Shown piece after piece: positions 56,777 to 64,000 of a stretch of 64,000 bases of DNA. Each line of letters begins with the position of its first letter. The stretch's first letter is position 1. The notes below the pieces were generated by a model. The model had not been told where the DNA came from, did not search any database, and saw nothing but the letters and a program-made list of their open reading frames with translations. Both the position numbers and the translations under genes were made by a program. The stretch is from Pseudomonas sp. HAR-UPW-AIA-41 (lineage in GTDB: Bacteria > Pseudomonadota > Gammaproteobacteria > Pseudomonadales > Pseudomonadaceae): assembly GCF_002304225.1 (NCBI RefSeq), contig NZ_NSLB01000002.1, forward strand, positions 186,001 to 250,000, written 5' to 3'.

Positions 56777-56924
56777 ACTCGGGTGCCTCGGGGGAAGCAC
56801 CGCAATCACACGCGTCTTGGGGTAACACATCTCTCGGTAATCAGTATTAGCAGGCCCGGCCAAAGGTGCCATTCGACCAAGGTCGCGTCCGACCGGAGGC
56901 CTTTGCCGGCCGACCAGCGAGTGA

Positions 56925-57338
56925 TCAGAAATCCACCCGCCCGCGTCCGGCCTTGATTGCGCCGCGCTTCTGCTTGCCATCCAGACGCCGCTGCTGCGAA
57001 CCACGGGTGGGTTTGGTCGGGCGCCGGGGTTTGTCGCTACGACCGGCCGCTTGCAGCAGTTCCTGCAATCGCTGCAGGGCATCGGCGCGGTTTTGCAGCT
57101 GGGTGCGGTATTGCTGGGCCTTGATGATCACCACGCCCTCAGCGGTGATGCGCGCATCACGCAGCTCCAGCAGACGCTGCTTGTAGAACGGCGGCAACGA
57201 CGAGGCCTGGCTGTCGAAGCGCAGGTGCATGGCGCTGGACAGCTTGTTGACGTTCTGCCCGCCAGCGCCCTGAGCGCGGATGGCGGTCAGCTCGATTTCA
57301 TCGAGCTGCAGACGCACGGAACGGGAGATCTCCAGCAT
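56925..57338 (-). CDS. arfB: Alternative ribosome-rescue factor / peptidyl-tRNA hydrolase ArfB
   Basis: ArfB (YaeJ) hydrolyses peptidyl-tRNA on ribosomes stalled at the end of broken mRNAs. The 137-residue protein carries the catalytic GGQ at 26-28 (RAQGAGGQNVNK) and the basic C-terminal tail (RRPTKPTRGSQQRRLDGKQKRG) that enters the empty mRNA channel. Confidence 0.93.
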   Translation of the reverse strand: MLEISRSVRLQLDEIELTAIRAQGAGGQNVNKLSSAMHLRFDSQASSLPPFYKQRLLELRDARITAEGVVIIKAQQYRTQLQNRADALQRLQELLQAAGRSDKPRRPTKPTRGSQQRRLDGKQKRGAIKAGRGRVDF

Positions 57339-57451
57339 GGGCCAATACTCGCAAAACTAGGCAGCTAGATTACTTGCAGCGGCAAGAGCAGGACAGCTTC
57401 CCAGAATCGACTAGTCTTGCCTGAACAGTTCGTGCACAGGGAGTCCGGAAC

Positions 57452-59059
57452 ATGACCCTGCAACAAAAGATGATCCTCGCTGGCGTACTTAGCGTACTCG
57501 CAGCCGTTGCGTTGGGAGGGATAGGTTACTGGGGGCAGGTGCAGGTGGCACAAGGGCTGGCGCACAACCAGCTGAGCCTGCAGGCTCTGCGCAATCATCT
57601 GGAAGGCGACATGATGCACGACGGCTTACGGGCGGATGTGCTCAATGCCTTCGTTATAGAGCCGACTGATGCTGCTGCAGTGGATCAGTTGCGAAACGAT
57701 CTCAAAGAGCACAGTGAGTGGTTCCAACGCACGCTAGAAGACAATGCCAAATTGCCTCTGGGTGGGAAGGTCAGCGCGGCAATCGCTCAATCGCGCCCAG
57801 CACTTGCTGCCTATATCAGCGAAGCACAAAAAGTGGCCGAACTGGCACTCAAGGACCGCGCTGCAGCACATCAAGCACTTTCTGGCTTTGAAGCCAGCTT
57901 CAGCGAGCTGGAGGAGAAGAATGAGGCGCTCAGTCAGTTAATTGAAGACATGGCGCAGCACAACAAAGCCGAGGCCGAAGCGAGTAGCTCAAGGGCCAAT
58001 CTACTGTTGGTAGTGGGCATACTGGCAATAACCGGGTTACTCGCCCTGCTCACTCAACAACTCATGCGTGCTGTACTTCGCCCGCTGCTTAAAACCGTCA
58101 GCGTCGCTCAGGCCATTGCCAGCGGAAACCTGTGCAATCACATAGAAGTGGAAAGCCAAGACGAAGCAGGCCAGATGCAACAGGCACTGATCGTTATGCA
58201 GAACAATCTGCGGCAAATGATCGATACCATCCGCAACGAGAGCACTCAACTACACAACACCGCGGTCTACCTCAACCAGACCTCGCAGAATATTGTTGAA
58301 GGCGCCAGTGAACAGGCCGACAGCGCCACCAGCGTAGCTGCGGCCATGGAACAAATGATCCACAACATCCAGCAGATTTCCGAACATGCGCGCAATGCCC
58401 AAGGCATCTCGTCGCAATCCGAGCAACTGGCCAGCAGTGGGGGCCAGGTCATACTCGATGTGGTTGATGGCATGAGCCGCATTGCCGATGCAGTCAACCA
58501 GTCATCAAGCACCATCAGCGTACTGGGTCAGTCTTCGGAAGAGATTTACTCAATCATCCAGGTGATCAACAGCATCGCTGAACAGACCAATCTACTGGCC
58601 CTCAATGCCGCTATTGAGGCCGCACGAGCAGGCGAAGCCGGGCGTGGATTTGCCGTGGTTGCCGATGAAGTTCGGAATCTGGCAGCACGAACCTCGCAAT
58701 CGACCCAAGAAATCACCCAGATGATCGAACGCATCCGCAGCAGCACTGAGCAAGCTGTGAGCAGCATGGCAACTGGCGTTGAACGGGTCAGCAGCGGTGT
58801 CTCACTAGCTCAGCAGGCAGGTGCCTCCATCAATGAGATACGGCATGGAGCTCAACGTGCTGCCGCGATGGTGCAAGAAATCTCCAGCACCATCGCCGAG
58901 CAAAGCAAAGCGAGCAACGAGGTAGCGCTGCGCGTGGAACAAATCAGCGTGGTCGCGCAACGCAACCATGCCTCCATTCATCAATTGGCTGCGGCTACCG
59001 AGCAAATGGAGTCCGTGGTGAAAGCCATGCAAAGTTCAGTAGCCCGCTTCAACCTCTAG
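57452..59059 (+). CDS. Methyl-accepting chemotaxis protein
   Basis: The 535-residue chemoreceptor has TM1 (about 7-28), a periplasmic four-helix-bundle-like sensor (about 29-180), TM2 (about 182-206), HAMP (about 207-262) and a cytoplasmic signalling coiled coil. The conserved tip is [34 protein letters not shown] (positions about 377-410). No C-terminal CheR-docking pentapeptide is seen. It should signal through CheA/CheW in chemotaxis or a related pathway. The ligand is unknown. Codon use is slightly less GC-biased than in the metabolic genes around it. Confidence 0.93.
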   Translation: MTLQQKMILAGVLSVLAAVALGGIGYWGQVQVAQGLAHNQLSLQALRNHLEGDMMHDGLRADVLNAFVIEPTDAAAVDQLRNDLKEHSEWFQRTLEDNAKLPLGGKVSAAIAQSRPALAAYISEAQKVAELALKDRAAAHQALSGFEASFSELEEKNEALSQLIEDMAQHNKAEAEASSSRANLLLVVGILAITGLLALLTQQLMRAVLRPLLKTVSVAQAIASGNLCNHIEVESQDEAGQMQQALIVMQNNLRQMIDTIRNESTQLHNTAVYLNQTSQNIVEGASEQADSATSVAAAMEQMIHNIQQISEHARNAQGISSQSEQLASSGGQVILDVVDGMSRIADAVNQSSSTISVLGQSSEEIYSIIQVINSIAEQTNLLALNAAIEAARAGEAGRGFAVVADEVRNLAARTSQSTQEITQMIERIRSSTEQAVSSMATGVERVSSGVSLAQQAGASINEIRHGAQRAAAMVQEISSTIAEQSKASNEVALRVEQISVVAQRNHASIHQLAAATEQMESVVKAMQSSVARFNL

Positions 59060-59488
59060 CGCTCAGTGCCAACAGGCCCGTGACCAAGTTCTGAAACGAG
59101 TGATTGAAGGCCTCTCACTCTTGCGACGGACTTCACGGGCCAATACTGGCAACATCGAAATTTTCCGCAAACAGCCTGAGCATTATCTGGCTCGGAACGA
59201 GCGTCGTCTGTGTCGACCATAGACGCCACACTGGACAGCCAGGCCCTGCAAGAAAGCTGACATGCGCTGAAAATACCTGCGCAGCGCCCTGCTCGATCTG
59301 AACAGTCAGAGCAATCCAAGGACCAGTAGCTCCGGACGTGCCATCGCTCCAACCAACGGCAACCAGCATGCCCTAGTCCTGAGCAATCAGTGAATCAGGC
59401 TAAGCCAAACCGCCAGTGCCCGGTGACGTCGACCTATACCCAGCGGCGAGTTAATCTGCCACACAACTAACACGCCGGGAGTCGCCCT
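59060..59488. other. 429-bp gap without a supported gene
   Basis: Short open frames exist on the minus strand (for example 59133-59369, 78 residues), but none has a ribosome site or a recognisable domain. I see no clear terminator for the chemoreceptor gene, no tRNA and no repeat. It may contain promoter sequence for the pterin dehydratase gene, or remnants of a lost gene. Confidence 0.5.
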
Positions 59489-59851
59489 ATGATCGAACTC
59501 CGCCAAGCCCACTGCCTCCCCTGCTACGGCAAGCCCTCCCCGATTACGGTTTCTGAGCAGCAAGAGCTGCTCAGGCAATTGCCCGGCTGGAAAATCATCG
59601 AGATCGAAGGTGTTACCCGCCTGCAGCGGGCCTTTCACTTCGGCAACTTTGCCGAGGCGCTGACCTTCACCAACCGCCTCGGCGAGCTGGCCGAAGCCGC
59701 CGACCATCACCCCGCGCTGCTGACCGAGTGGGGCAAAGTGACGGCCAGCTGGTGGACCCACAGCTGTGCCGGCCTGCAGCTGAACGATTTCATTCTCGCC
59801 GCGCGCTGCGATCTGCTGAGCGAAACTGCCGAGGGCCTGCGCGAGGGCTGA
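59489..59851 (+). CDS. Pterin-4a-carbinolamine dehydratase (PhhB/DCoH family)
   Basis: The 120-residue protein has the DCoH core: AFHFGNFAEALTFTNRLGELAEAADHHPALLTEWGKVTASWWTH, covering the E-x-A-D-H-H-P motif with both catalytic histidines and the T/S-W-W-T-H strand. It dehydrates pterin-4a-carbinolamine, recycling tetrahydrobiopterin-type cofactor. phhA (phenylalanine hydroxylase) is not beside it, so it could be either PhhB itself or the more widespread pterin dehydratase paralogue. The start has a Cys-containing QAHCLPC segment as in pseudomonad PhhB. Convergent with the ABC exporter, 3 bp apart. Confidence 0.88.
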   Translation: MIELRQAHCLPCYGKPSPITVSEQQELLRQLPGWKIIEIEGVTRLQRAFHFGNFAEALTFTNRLGELAEAADHHPALLTEWGKVTASWWTHSCAGLQLNDFILAARCDLLSETAEGLREG

Positions 59852-59854
59852 AAG

Positions 59855-61645
59855 TCAGTGCTGCAGGTGGCCGTACAGTTTGGCGTAAAGCCCGCCTTCG
59901 GCGATCAGTTGCTGGTGCCCTCCCTGCTCGGCGATATGCCCGCCATCGAACACCAGTACTCGGTCCGCCTGCTTAACCGCGGACAGGCGGTGGGCAATGA
60001 TCAGCGTGGTACGCCCCTGCAGGAACTCGCCGAGCGCCTGATGCAGAGCATATTCGGTGGCAGCATCCAGCGCTGAAGTGGCCTCATCCAGAATCACCAC
60101 CTTGGGCTTGGCCAGAATCATCCGGGCAATTGCCAGGCGCTGCCGCTGGCCACCGGACAGGCGCACACCGGAGCGGCCGACCACACTGTCCAGCCCATGC
60201 GGCAAGCCGCGCACGGTGTCCGCCAGCTGGGCAATGCCGAGGGCGTGCCAGCATTCGTCATCCGTGACCGTACGCCCCATGCTGAGGTTGGCACGCACCG
60301 TGTCATTGAACAGCGCCGGATGCTGAAGCACCACCGCGACGTTGTCGCGAATGCCGGTCAGGCCGATCTCCTGCTGACTCACCCCGCCGAAACGGATGGT
60401 CCCAGCCTGGGGCGTATAAAGACCGAGCAGCAACTGCACCAGAGTGCTCTTGCCACCGCCCGAAGCGCCGACGATCGCCACTTTCTCGCCCGCATGGATA
60501 TGCAGATTGAGCCCGTCGAGCACCGGCTCATCGCGGTAGGCAAAGCGCAGGCCCTCGATCTCGATACCCAGCGTCTCCACGCCGGCAAAGGGATCGCGGC
60601 TTTGCGGGTATTGCGGCTCATCGGCGCGCGCCAGCAGCTCGTTGAGCCGTTGCAGCGCGGCCCCTGCGGCATAGTAGGCATACTGCAGGCCGAGCAGTTG
60701 CTCGACCGGGCCGATCATGAACCACAGGTAGCTGAACACCGCGAGCATCTGGCCGATCGTCAGGTCGGAAAACAGCACGGTGAGCATCGCCGCGGCGCGG
60801 AAAACATCGATACCGAACTGGAACAGCAGACCGCTGGCGCGGCCTGCCGCATCGCTCTTCCATAGCGAGGCCACGGCGAAATCGCGTACCTCCTCGGCCC
60901 GCTGGCCAAGACGACCAAGGAAGAAGCCCTGACGGTTGCTGGCACGCACCTCGCCAATCGCCTCCAGGGTTTCGCTCAGCGCCTGGGTAAAGCGCGCGGT
61001 GCTGTCGTTCTCGAGCTTCTTCAGGTGCTTGACCCGCTTGCCCAACTGCACCGTGGCGTAGATCACCAGCGGGTTGAACAGCAGGATCAGCAGCGCCAGC
61101 TGCCAGTGCATCCAAAGCAGGATCGCCGCAGTGCCCGTGAGGGTGAGCACAGCCACCAGAAACTTGCTCAGGGTTTCGCCGACGAACTTGTCCAGGGTAT
61201 CCAGGTCGGTCACCAGATGAGCCGTCACCGTGCCGCTGCCCAGGCTTTCATACTCGCCCAGAGAAATGCGCTTGAGCCGTTCGATCAGACGCAGGCGCAG
61301 GCGATAGACGATGTCCTTGGACAAACGGGCAAACAGACGCGCCTGCAGCACGTTGAACAGCAAGGCACTGCAACGCAGCAACAGGGTGCTGGCCAGGATC
61401 AGGCCGATATAGCCGGCAGCCTGCTGCCAGGCCGAAGGCAACACCCGGTCCATCACCCGCAGGGCGGCATCCCCCTGATGGAGCAGTACCTCGTCGACCA
61501 GCAGCGGCAGCAGTAGCGGGATCGGCACACTGGCCAGCACGCCGAGCACCGCCAGCAGATTGGCCAGCAACAGCGCCTTGCGGTGACGCAGGGCGAGCTG
61601 GCGGATCTCCGCCCAGCTCAGCCGGTCGGGCGCAGCCTCAGGCAT
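59855..61645 (-). CDS. ABC exporter, fused membrane and ATPase domains
   Basis: The 596-residue half-transporter of the MsbA/multidrug type has six membrane helices (about 25-310) and an ATPase with Walker A GASGGGKST, signature RLSGGQRQR, Walker B VVILDEATSALD and H-loop AHRLS. It acts as a homodimer. The substrate is not evident. Its start overlaps the end of the upstream DsbA-like gene by 8 bp, so the two are translationally coupled in one operon with trhO. Confidence 0.9.
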   Translation of the reverse strand: MPEAAPDRLSWAEIRQLALRHRKALLLANLLAVLGVLASVPIPLLLPLLVDEVLLHQGDAALRVMDRVLPSAWQQAAGYIGLILASTLLLRCSALLFNVLQARLFARLSKDIVYRLRLRLIERLKRISLGEYESLGSGTVTAHLVTDLDTLDKFVGETLSKFLVAVLTLTGTAAILLWMHWQLALLILLFNPLVIYATVQLGKRVKHLKKLENDSTARFTQALSETLEAIGEVRASNRQGFFLGRLGQRAEEVRDFAVASLWKSDAAGRASGLLFQFGIDVFRAAAMLTVLFSDLTIGQMLAVFSYLWFMIGPVEQLLGLQYAYYAAGAALQRLNELLARADEPQYPQSRDPFAGVETLGIEIEGLRFAYRDEPVLDGLNLHIHAGEKVAIVGASGGGKSTLVQLLLGLYTPQAGTIRFGGVSQQEIGLTGIRDNVAVVLQHPALFNDTVRANLSMGRTVTDDECWHALGIAQLADTVRGLPHGLDSVVGRSGVRLSGGQRQRLAIARMILAKPKVVILDEATSALDAATEYALHQALGEFLQGRTTLIIAHRLSAVKQADRVLVFDGGHIAEQGGHQQLIAEGGLYAKLYGHLQH

Positions 61646-62270
61646 GGGTCACGCGCTCCAGCCAGCGACCGAGCAGCGGCTGCAGTTGCTCCAGCGGCTG
61701 GTAGCCGTTGGTCAGCAAGGCAAACTGCCCCTTGTGCTCGGCCAGCAGCGTGGGAAAGCCACTGATGCCCAGACCATCGACCCAGGCGAAATCCGCCGCG
61801 GTGGCTGCCTGAGCGGCATCAAAGGCTTCGGCAAAAGCCTGCCGTGGCAAACCGGCGGCTTCAGCCAGAGCCAGCAGCTCGGCAGTTCGGGTCACATCGC
61901 GGCCCTCGGCATAGAACGCCTGCTGGATGCCCTTGAGCAGCGCCGGCAGGGCTGAAGCGTCCAGAGCACGGGCAGCGACCAGCGCACGGCAGGCCGGTTC
62001 GGTGTCGTAGACGAATCCGGGCGGCATGGCCCCTTCAAAGCGGAAGGCCTGGCCGGTGGTTTCCGCCACCGCCCGCCAGTGTTCGAGGATGGTCTGGCGC
62101 AACTGGCCATCCAGCGCCATACCGGTGGCGCGACGCAAACCGCCAAGCCGCAGCTCCAGCGCCACGCCAAACCGCGCCGCCTGCTCGGTGAGCGCCTCGA
62201 CCACCGGGGCAAACCCCCAGCACCAGGAGCACATGGGGTCCATTACATAGAGCAGGCGGGTGGCAGCCAT
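61638..62270 (-). CDS. DsbA-family thioredoxin-fold protein
   Basis: The 210-residue cytoplasmic protein (no signal peptide) starts with a thioredoxin-type strand and the redox motif C-S-W-C in VMDPMCSWCWGFAPV. The helical insertion and GISGFPTLL (cis-proline) that follow fit the FrnE/HCCA-isomerase-like branch of DsbA proteins. The ATG at 62270 lies 1 bp from the trhO stop; upstream in-frame extension would overlap trhO. It probably reduces or isomerises disulfides in the cytoplasm. Confidence 0.85.
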   Translation of the reverse strand: MAATRLLYVMDPMCSWCWGFAPVVEALTEQAARFGVALELRLGGLRRATGMALDGQLRQTILEHWRAVAETTGQAFRFEGAMPPGFVYDTEPACRALVAARALDASALPALLKGIQQAFYAEGRDVTRTAELLALAEAAGLPRQAFAEAFDAAQAATAADFAWVDGLGISGFPTLLAEHKGQFALLTNGYQPLEQLQPLLGRWLERVTHA

Positions 62271-62271
62271 T

Positions 62272-63207
62272 TCAGTGCTCCTCGGCCTTGTAGTTGAAAC
62301 CGATCGGATGTGGCAGGTTGCGCGCTGCCGCCAGTTCGATCTGCCGGCGCCGGGCACGGGCCGAGGCACGGGTCTTCTCCGGCAGGCTGTCCCAGCAGTG
62401 CGGACAACTGATACCCGCCTCGTAATGTTCGGACTGACGATCTTCAGCCGAGACCGGCTGACGGCAGGCATGGCAATGCTCGTAATCACCCCGCGAGAGG
62501 TCATGACGCACGGTCACCCGGTTATCGAACACATAACAGTCGCCGCGCCACTTCGACTCGGTCTCGGGCACCTCTTCGAGGTATTTGAGAATGCCGCCCT
62601 TGAGGTGATACACCTCGGCAAAGCCTTCCCCCAGCATGTAACTGGACGCCTTCTCGCAACGGATGCCACCGGTGCAGAACATCGCGACCTTCTTGTGCCG
62701 GCTGGGGTCGAAGTGCGCCTTGATGTACTCGGGGAACTCGCGGAACGACGCTGTCTTGGGATCAATGGCGCCCTCAAAGGTACCGATGGCCACTTCATAG
62801 TCGTTGCGCGTGTCGATCAGCAGCACTTCAGGGTCGCTGATCAGGGCATTCCAGTCGGCGGGCTCAATATAGGTGCCAACCGCCTTATTGGGATCAACCC
62901 CGGGCACGCCGAGGGTGACGATTTCCTTCTTCAGCTTCACCTTGGTTCGGTAGAACGGCTGCTCATCGCAGTACGACTCTTTATGGTCGACATCCGCCAG
63001 ACGCGGGTCCTGCCGCAGCCAGACAAGCAAGGCATCGATGGCTTCACGACTGCCGGACACCGTACCGTTGATGCCCTCCTCGGCCAGCAGCAGTGTGCCC
63101 TTGATCTCATGTTGCAGAAGGGTTGCCAGCAGCGGCTCGCGCAACGCGAGGTAATCAGGCAGGGAGACGAACTTGTAGAGCGCCGCGACGACGATGGGAG
63201 CGGTCAT
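62272..63207 (-). CDS. trhO: TrhO, tRNA uridine-34 hydroxylase (rhodanese fold)
   Basis: TrhO (YceA) performs oxygen-dependent hydroxylation of U34 in certain tRNAs. The 311-residue protein (ATG at 63207) has an N-terminal acylphosphatase-like domain ([15 protein letters not shown]), a rhodanese domain with catalytic C178 in [13 protein letters not shown], and a cysteine-rich C-terminus ([19 protein letters not shown]) that is probably a zinc site. It is first of three tightly packed minus-strand genes. Confidence 0.93.
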   Translation of the reverse strand: MTAPIVVAALYKFVSLPDYLALREPLLATLLQHEIKGTLLLAEEGINGTVSGSREAIDALLVWLRQDPRLADVDHKESYCDEQPFYRTKVKLKKEIVTLGVPGVDPNKAVGTYIEPADWNALISDPEVLLIDTRNDYEVAIGTFEGAIDPKTASFREFPEYIKAHFDPSRHKKVAMFCTGGIRCEKASSYMLGEGFAEVYHLKGGILKYLEEVPETESKWRGDCYVFDNRVTVRHDLSRGDYEHCHACRQPVSAEDRQSEHYEAGISCPHCWDSLPEKTRASARARRRQIELAAARNLPHPIGFNYKAEEH

Positions 63208-63250
63208 GGGGATACCTCGGTGAGCGCCCGCGTAAAGGGCGAACCTGAAA

Positions 63251-63276
63251 CAAAGGCGCCGGCTCAGGGCCGGCGC
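63251..63276 (-). terminator. Terminator between bolA and trhO
   Basis: GCGCCGGC (63256-63263), a TCAGG loop and GCCGGCGC (63269-63276) form the stem. On the minus strand it is followed by CTTTGTTTC. It separates the bolA transcript from the trhO operon. Confidence 0.75.
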
Positions 63277-63325
63277 GGTGTTGCAGTCTAACAAAAGCCC
63301 TGGCGCAGGCCCAAGCCATGTCGAC

Positions 63326-63631
63326 TCAGTGGTCGTGCTTGCTGCCGCCGCGGCAGGTCGGCGAATCCGGCACTACCGCCTGCGCCGCCCACTCTTCGGG
63401 TGTGTAGGTATGCAATGCCAGGGCATGCACCTGCCCCATCAGCTCACCGAGGGTGGCATACACCCGCTGATGACGTTTCACGGCATTGAGCCCGGCAAAC
63501 TGCTCACTGACGATCACCGCCTTGTAGTGGGTTTCCTGGCCACGGCTGTGCATGTGGCTTTCATCCAGCACATCCAAGTGCTCGGGCTGCAGATCGGCCA
63601 GGCTGGCCAGCAGACGCTCACGCATGGACAT
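63326..63631 (-). CDS. bolA: BolA-family protein
   Basis: The 101-residue protein has the BolA fold with conserved [23 protein letters not shown] and the C-terminal [14 protein letters not shown], including the histidine that, with monothiol glutaredoxin, binds an iron-sulfur cluster. BolA affects cell shape, stress response and biofilm. Its start lies 2 bp after the stop of the upstream DUF2059 gene, so they are co-transcribed. Confidence 0.92.
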   Translation of the reverse strand: MSMRERLLASLADLQPEHLDVLDESHMHSRGQETHYKAVIVSEQFAGLNAVKRHQRVYATLGELMGQVHALALHTYTPEEWAAQAVVPDSPTCRGGSKHDH

Positions 63632-63633
63632 GC

Positions 63634-64000
63634 TTATTTGACTCCCAGTTCCTTGTTCATCTCAGCAACGAGTTTGTTGACCTGAGGCACGGCGCTCTGC
63701 AGTTTCGCCTGAGTCAGGCGTGCCGACTCGGCCGTCAGCATCGGCATGTTTTCCAGCACTTTCTTGCCCAGCGGCGACTGGTAGAAGGCCATCAACTCCT
63801 TGAGCTCCTTCTCGCTGAACGCATTGGTGTAAAGCTTGACCAGTTCGGGCCTGAGCACCGGCCAACCGACGGCTTTATCCAGCTCGGCATTGGCCTTGGC
63901 CTGGTAACGTTCCAGCACGGCCTTCTTGCTCTCCGGCGCCTTGGCCTGGGCAAAGCCCTGAGCAAACATCTGCTGCACCTGGGCATACACCGGCACGGTC
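63634..64000 (-). CDS. DUF2059 protein (partial, N-terminus outside window)
   Basis: The frame stays open to the window edge, so only the last 122 residues or so are visible. They are helical and end with the DUF2059 pattern YTNAFSEKELKELMAFYQSPLGKKVLENMPMLTAES. Family members are periplasmic proteins of unknown function, usually with a signal peptide that would lie beyond the edge. Confidence 0.8.
   Translation of the reverse strand, partial: TVPVYAQVQQMFAQGFAQAKAPESKKAVLERYQAKANAELDKAVGWPVLRPELVKLYTNAFSEKELKELMAFYQSPLGKKVLENMPMLTAESARLTQAKLQSAVPQVNKLVAEMNKELGVK

Noticed and set aside
59133..59369. 78-codon minus-strand frame in the gap after the chemoreceptor
   Set aside because: No ribosome site, no family resemblance and no partner gene.

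Overview
The window is chromosomal DNA from a high-GC gammaproteobacterium, almost certainly a Pseudomonas of the environmental (mendocina/alcaligenes-like) kind. The evidence is an aotJQMOP-argR arginine operon, an AceK of 577 residues, a RecQ and AcsA of typical pseudomonad form, a FimV-type LysM protein, and a complete Lap surface-adhesion locus. I saw no rRNA, tRNA, CRISPR array, phage or insertion-sequence transposase.

Layout. 1-9,000: end of an SMP-30-type gene, a FimV-like protein, a MarR/MFS efflux pair, a DUF2804 protein, a membrane diguanylate cyclase and recQ. 9,100-10,110: two small conserved genes (YecA/UPF0149, YbaN/DUF454). 10,211-31,734: the Lap locus, which is lapG and lapD on the plus strand, a giant 4,484-residue RTX adhesin on the minus strand, then lapE, lapB and lapC on the plus strand, diverging from the adhesin. 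31,731-36,160: a DTW-domain tRNA-modifying enzyme, a TonB receptor with a PepSY membrane protein, and a 46-residue small protein. 36,257-43,468: aceK, a LysR regulator divergent from a secreted amidohydrolase and a TorF-type porin, an EamA transporter and a Sel1-repeat protein. 43,465-48,913: cysK, a MoxR/VWA pair, an orphan protein and a CNNM/CBS membrane protein. 48,951-54,152: argR-aotPOMQJ. 54,655-64,000: acsA, arfB, a chemoreceptor, a pterin dehydratase, an ABC exporter, a DsbA-like protein, trhO, bolA and a partial DUF2059 protein.

How the parts work together. In the Lap system known from P. fluorescens, LapEBC exports the adhesin, whose N-terminal retention module keeps it in the outer membrane. 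LapD binds cyclic-di-GMP through a degenerate EAL domain and sequesters the periplasmic protease LapG. When c-di-GMP falls, LapG cuts at a TAAG-type site and the adhesin is released. Every part is visible here, including the TAAG site. A diguanylate cyclase lies about 4 kb before lapG. The adhesin itself is unusual: it has three von Willebrand A domains, two of which are near-identical copies exactly 3,456 bp apart, and an array of five repeats of exactly 474 bp each.

Other points of interest are two copies of a dispersed palindromic intergenic repeat (38,011-38,150 and around 45,515-45,600), a perfect 6-2-6 palindrome in the lapA/lapE divergent promoter region, a good ArgR half-site in front of aotJ, an intergenic hairpin between aotJ and aotQ, and a VWA protein whose metal-binding motif has lost a serine.
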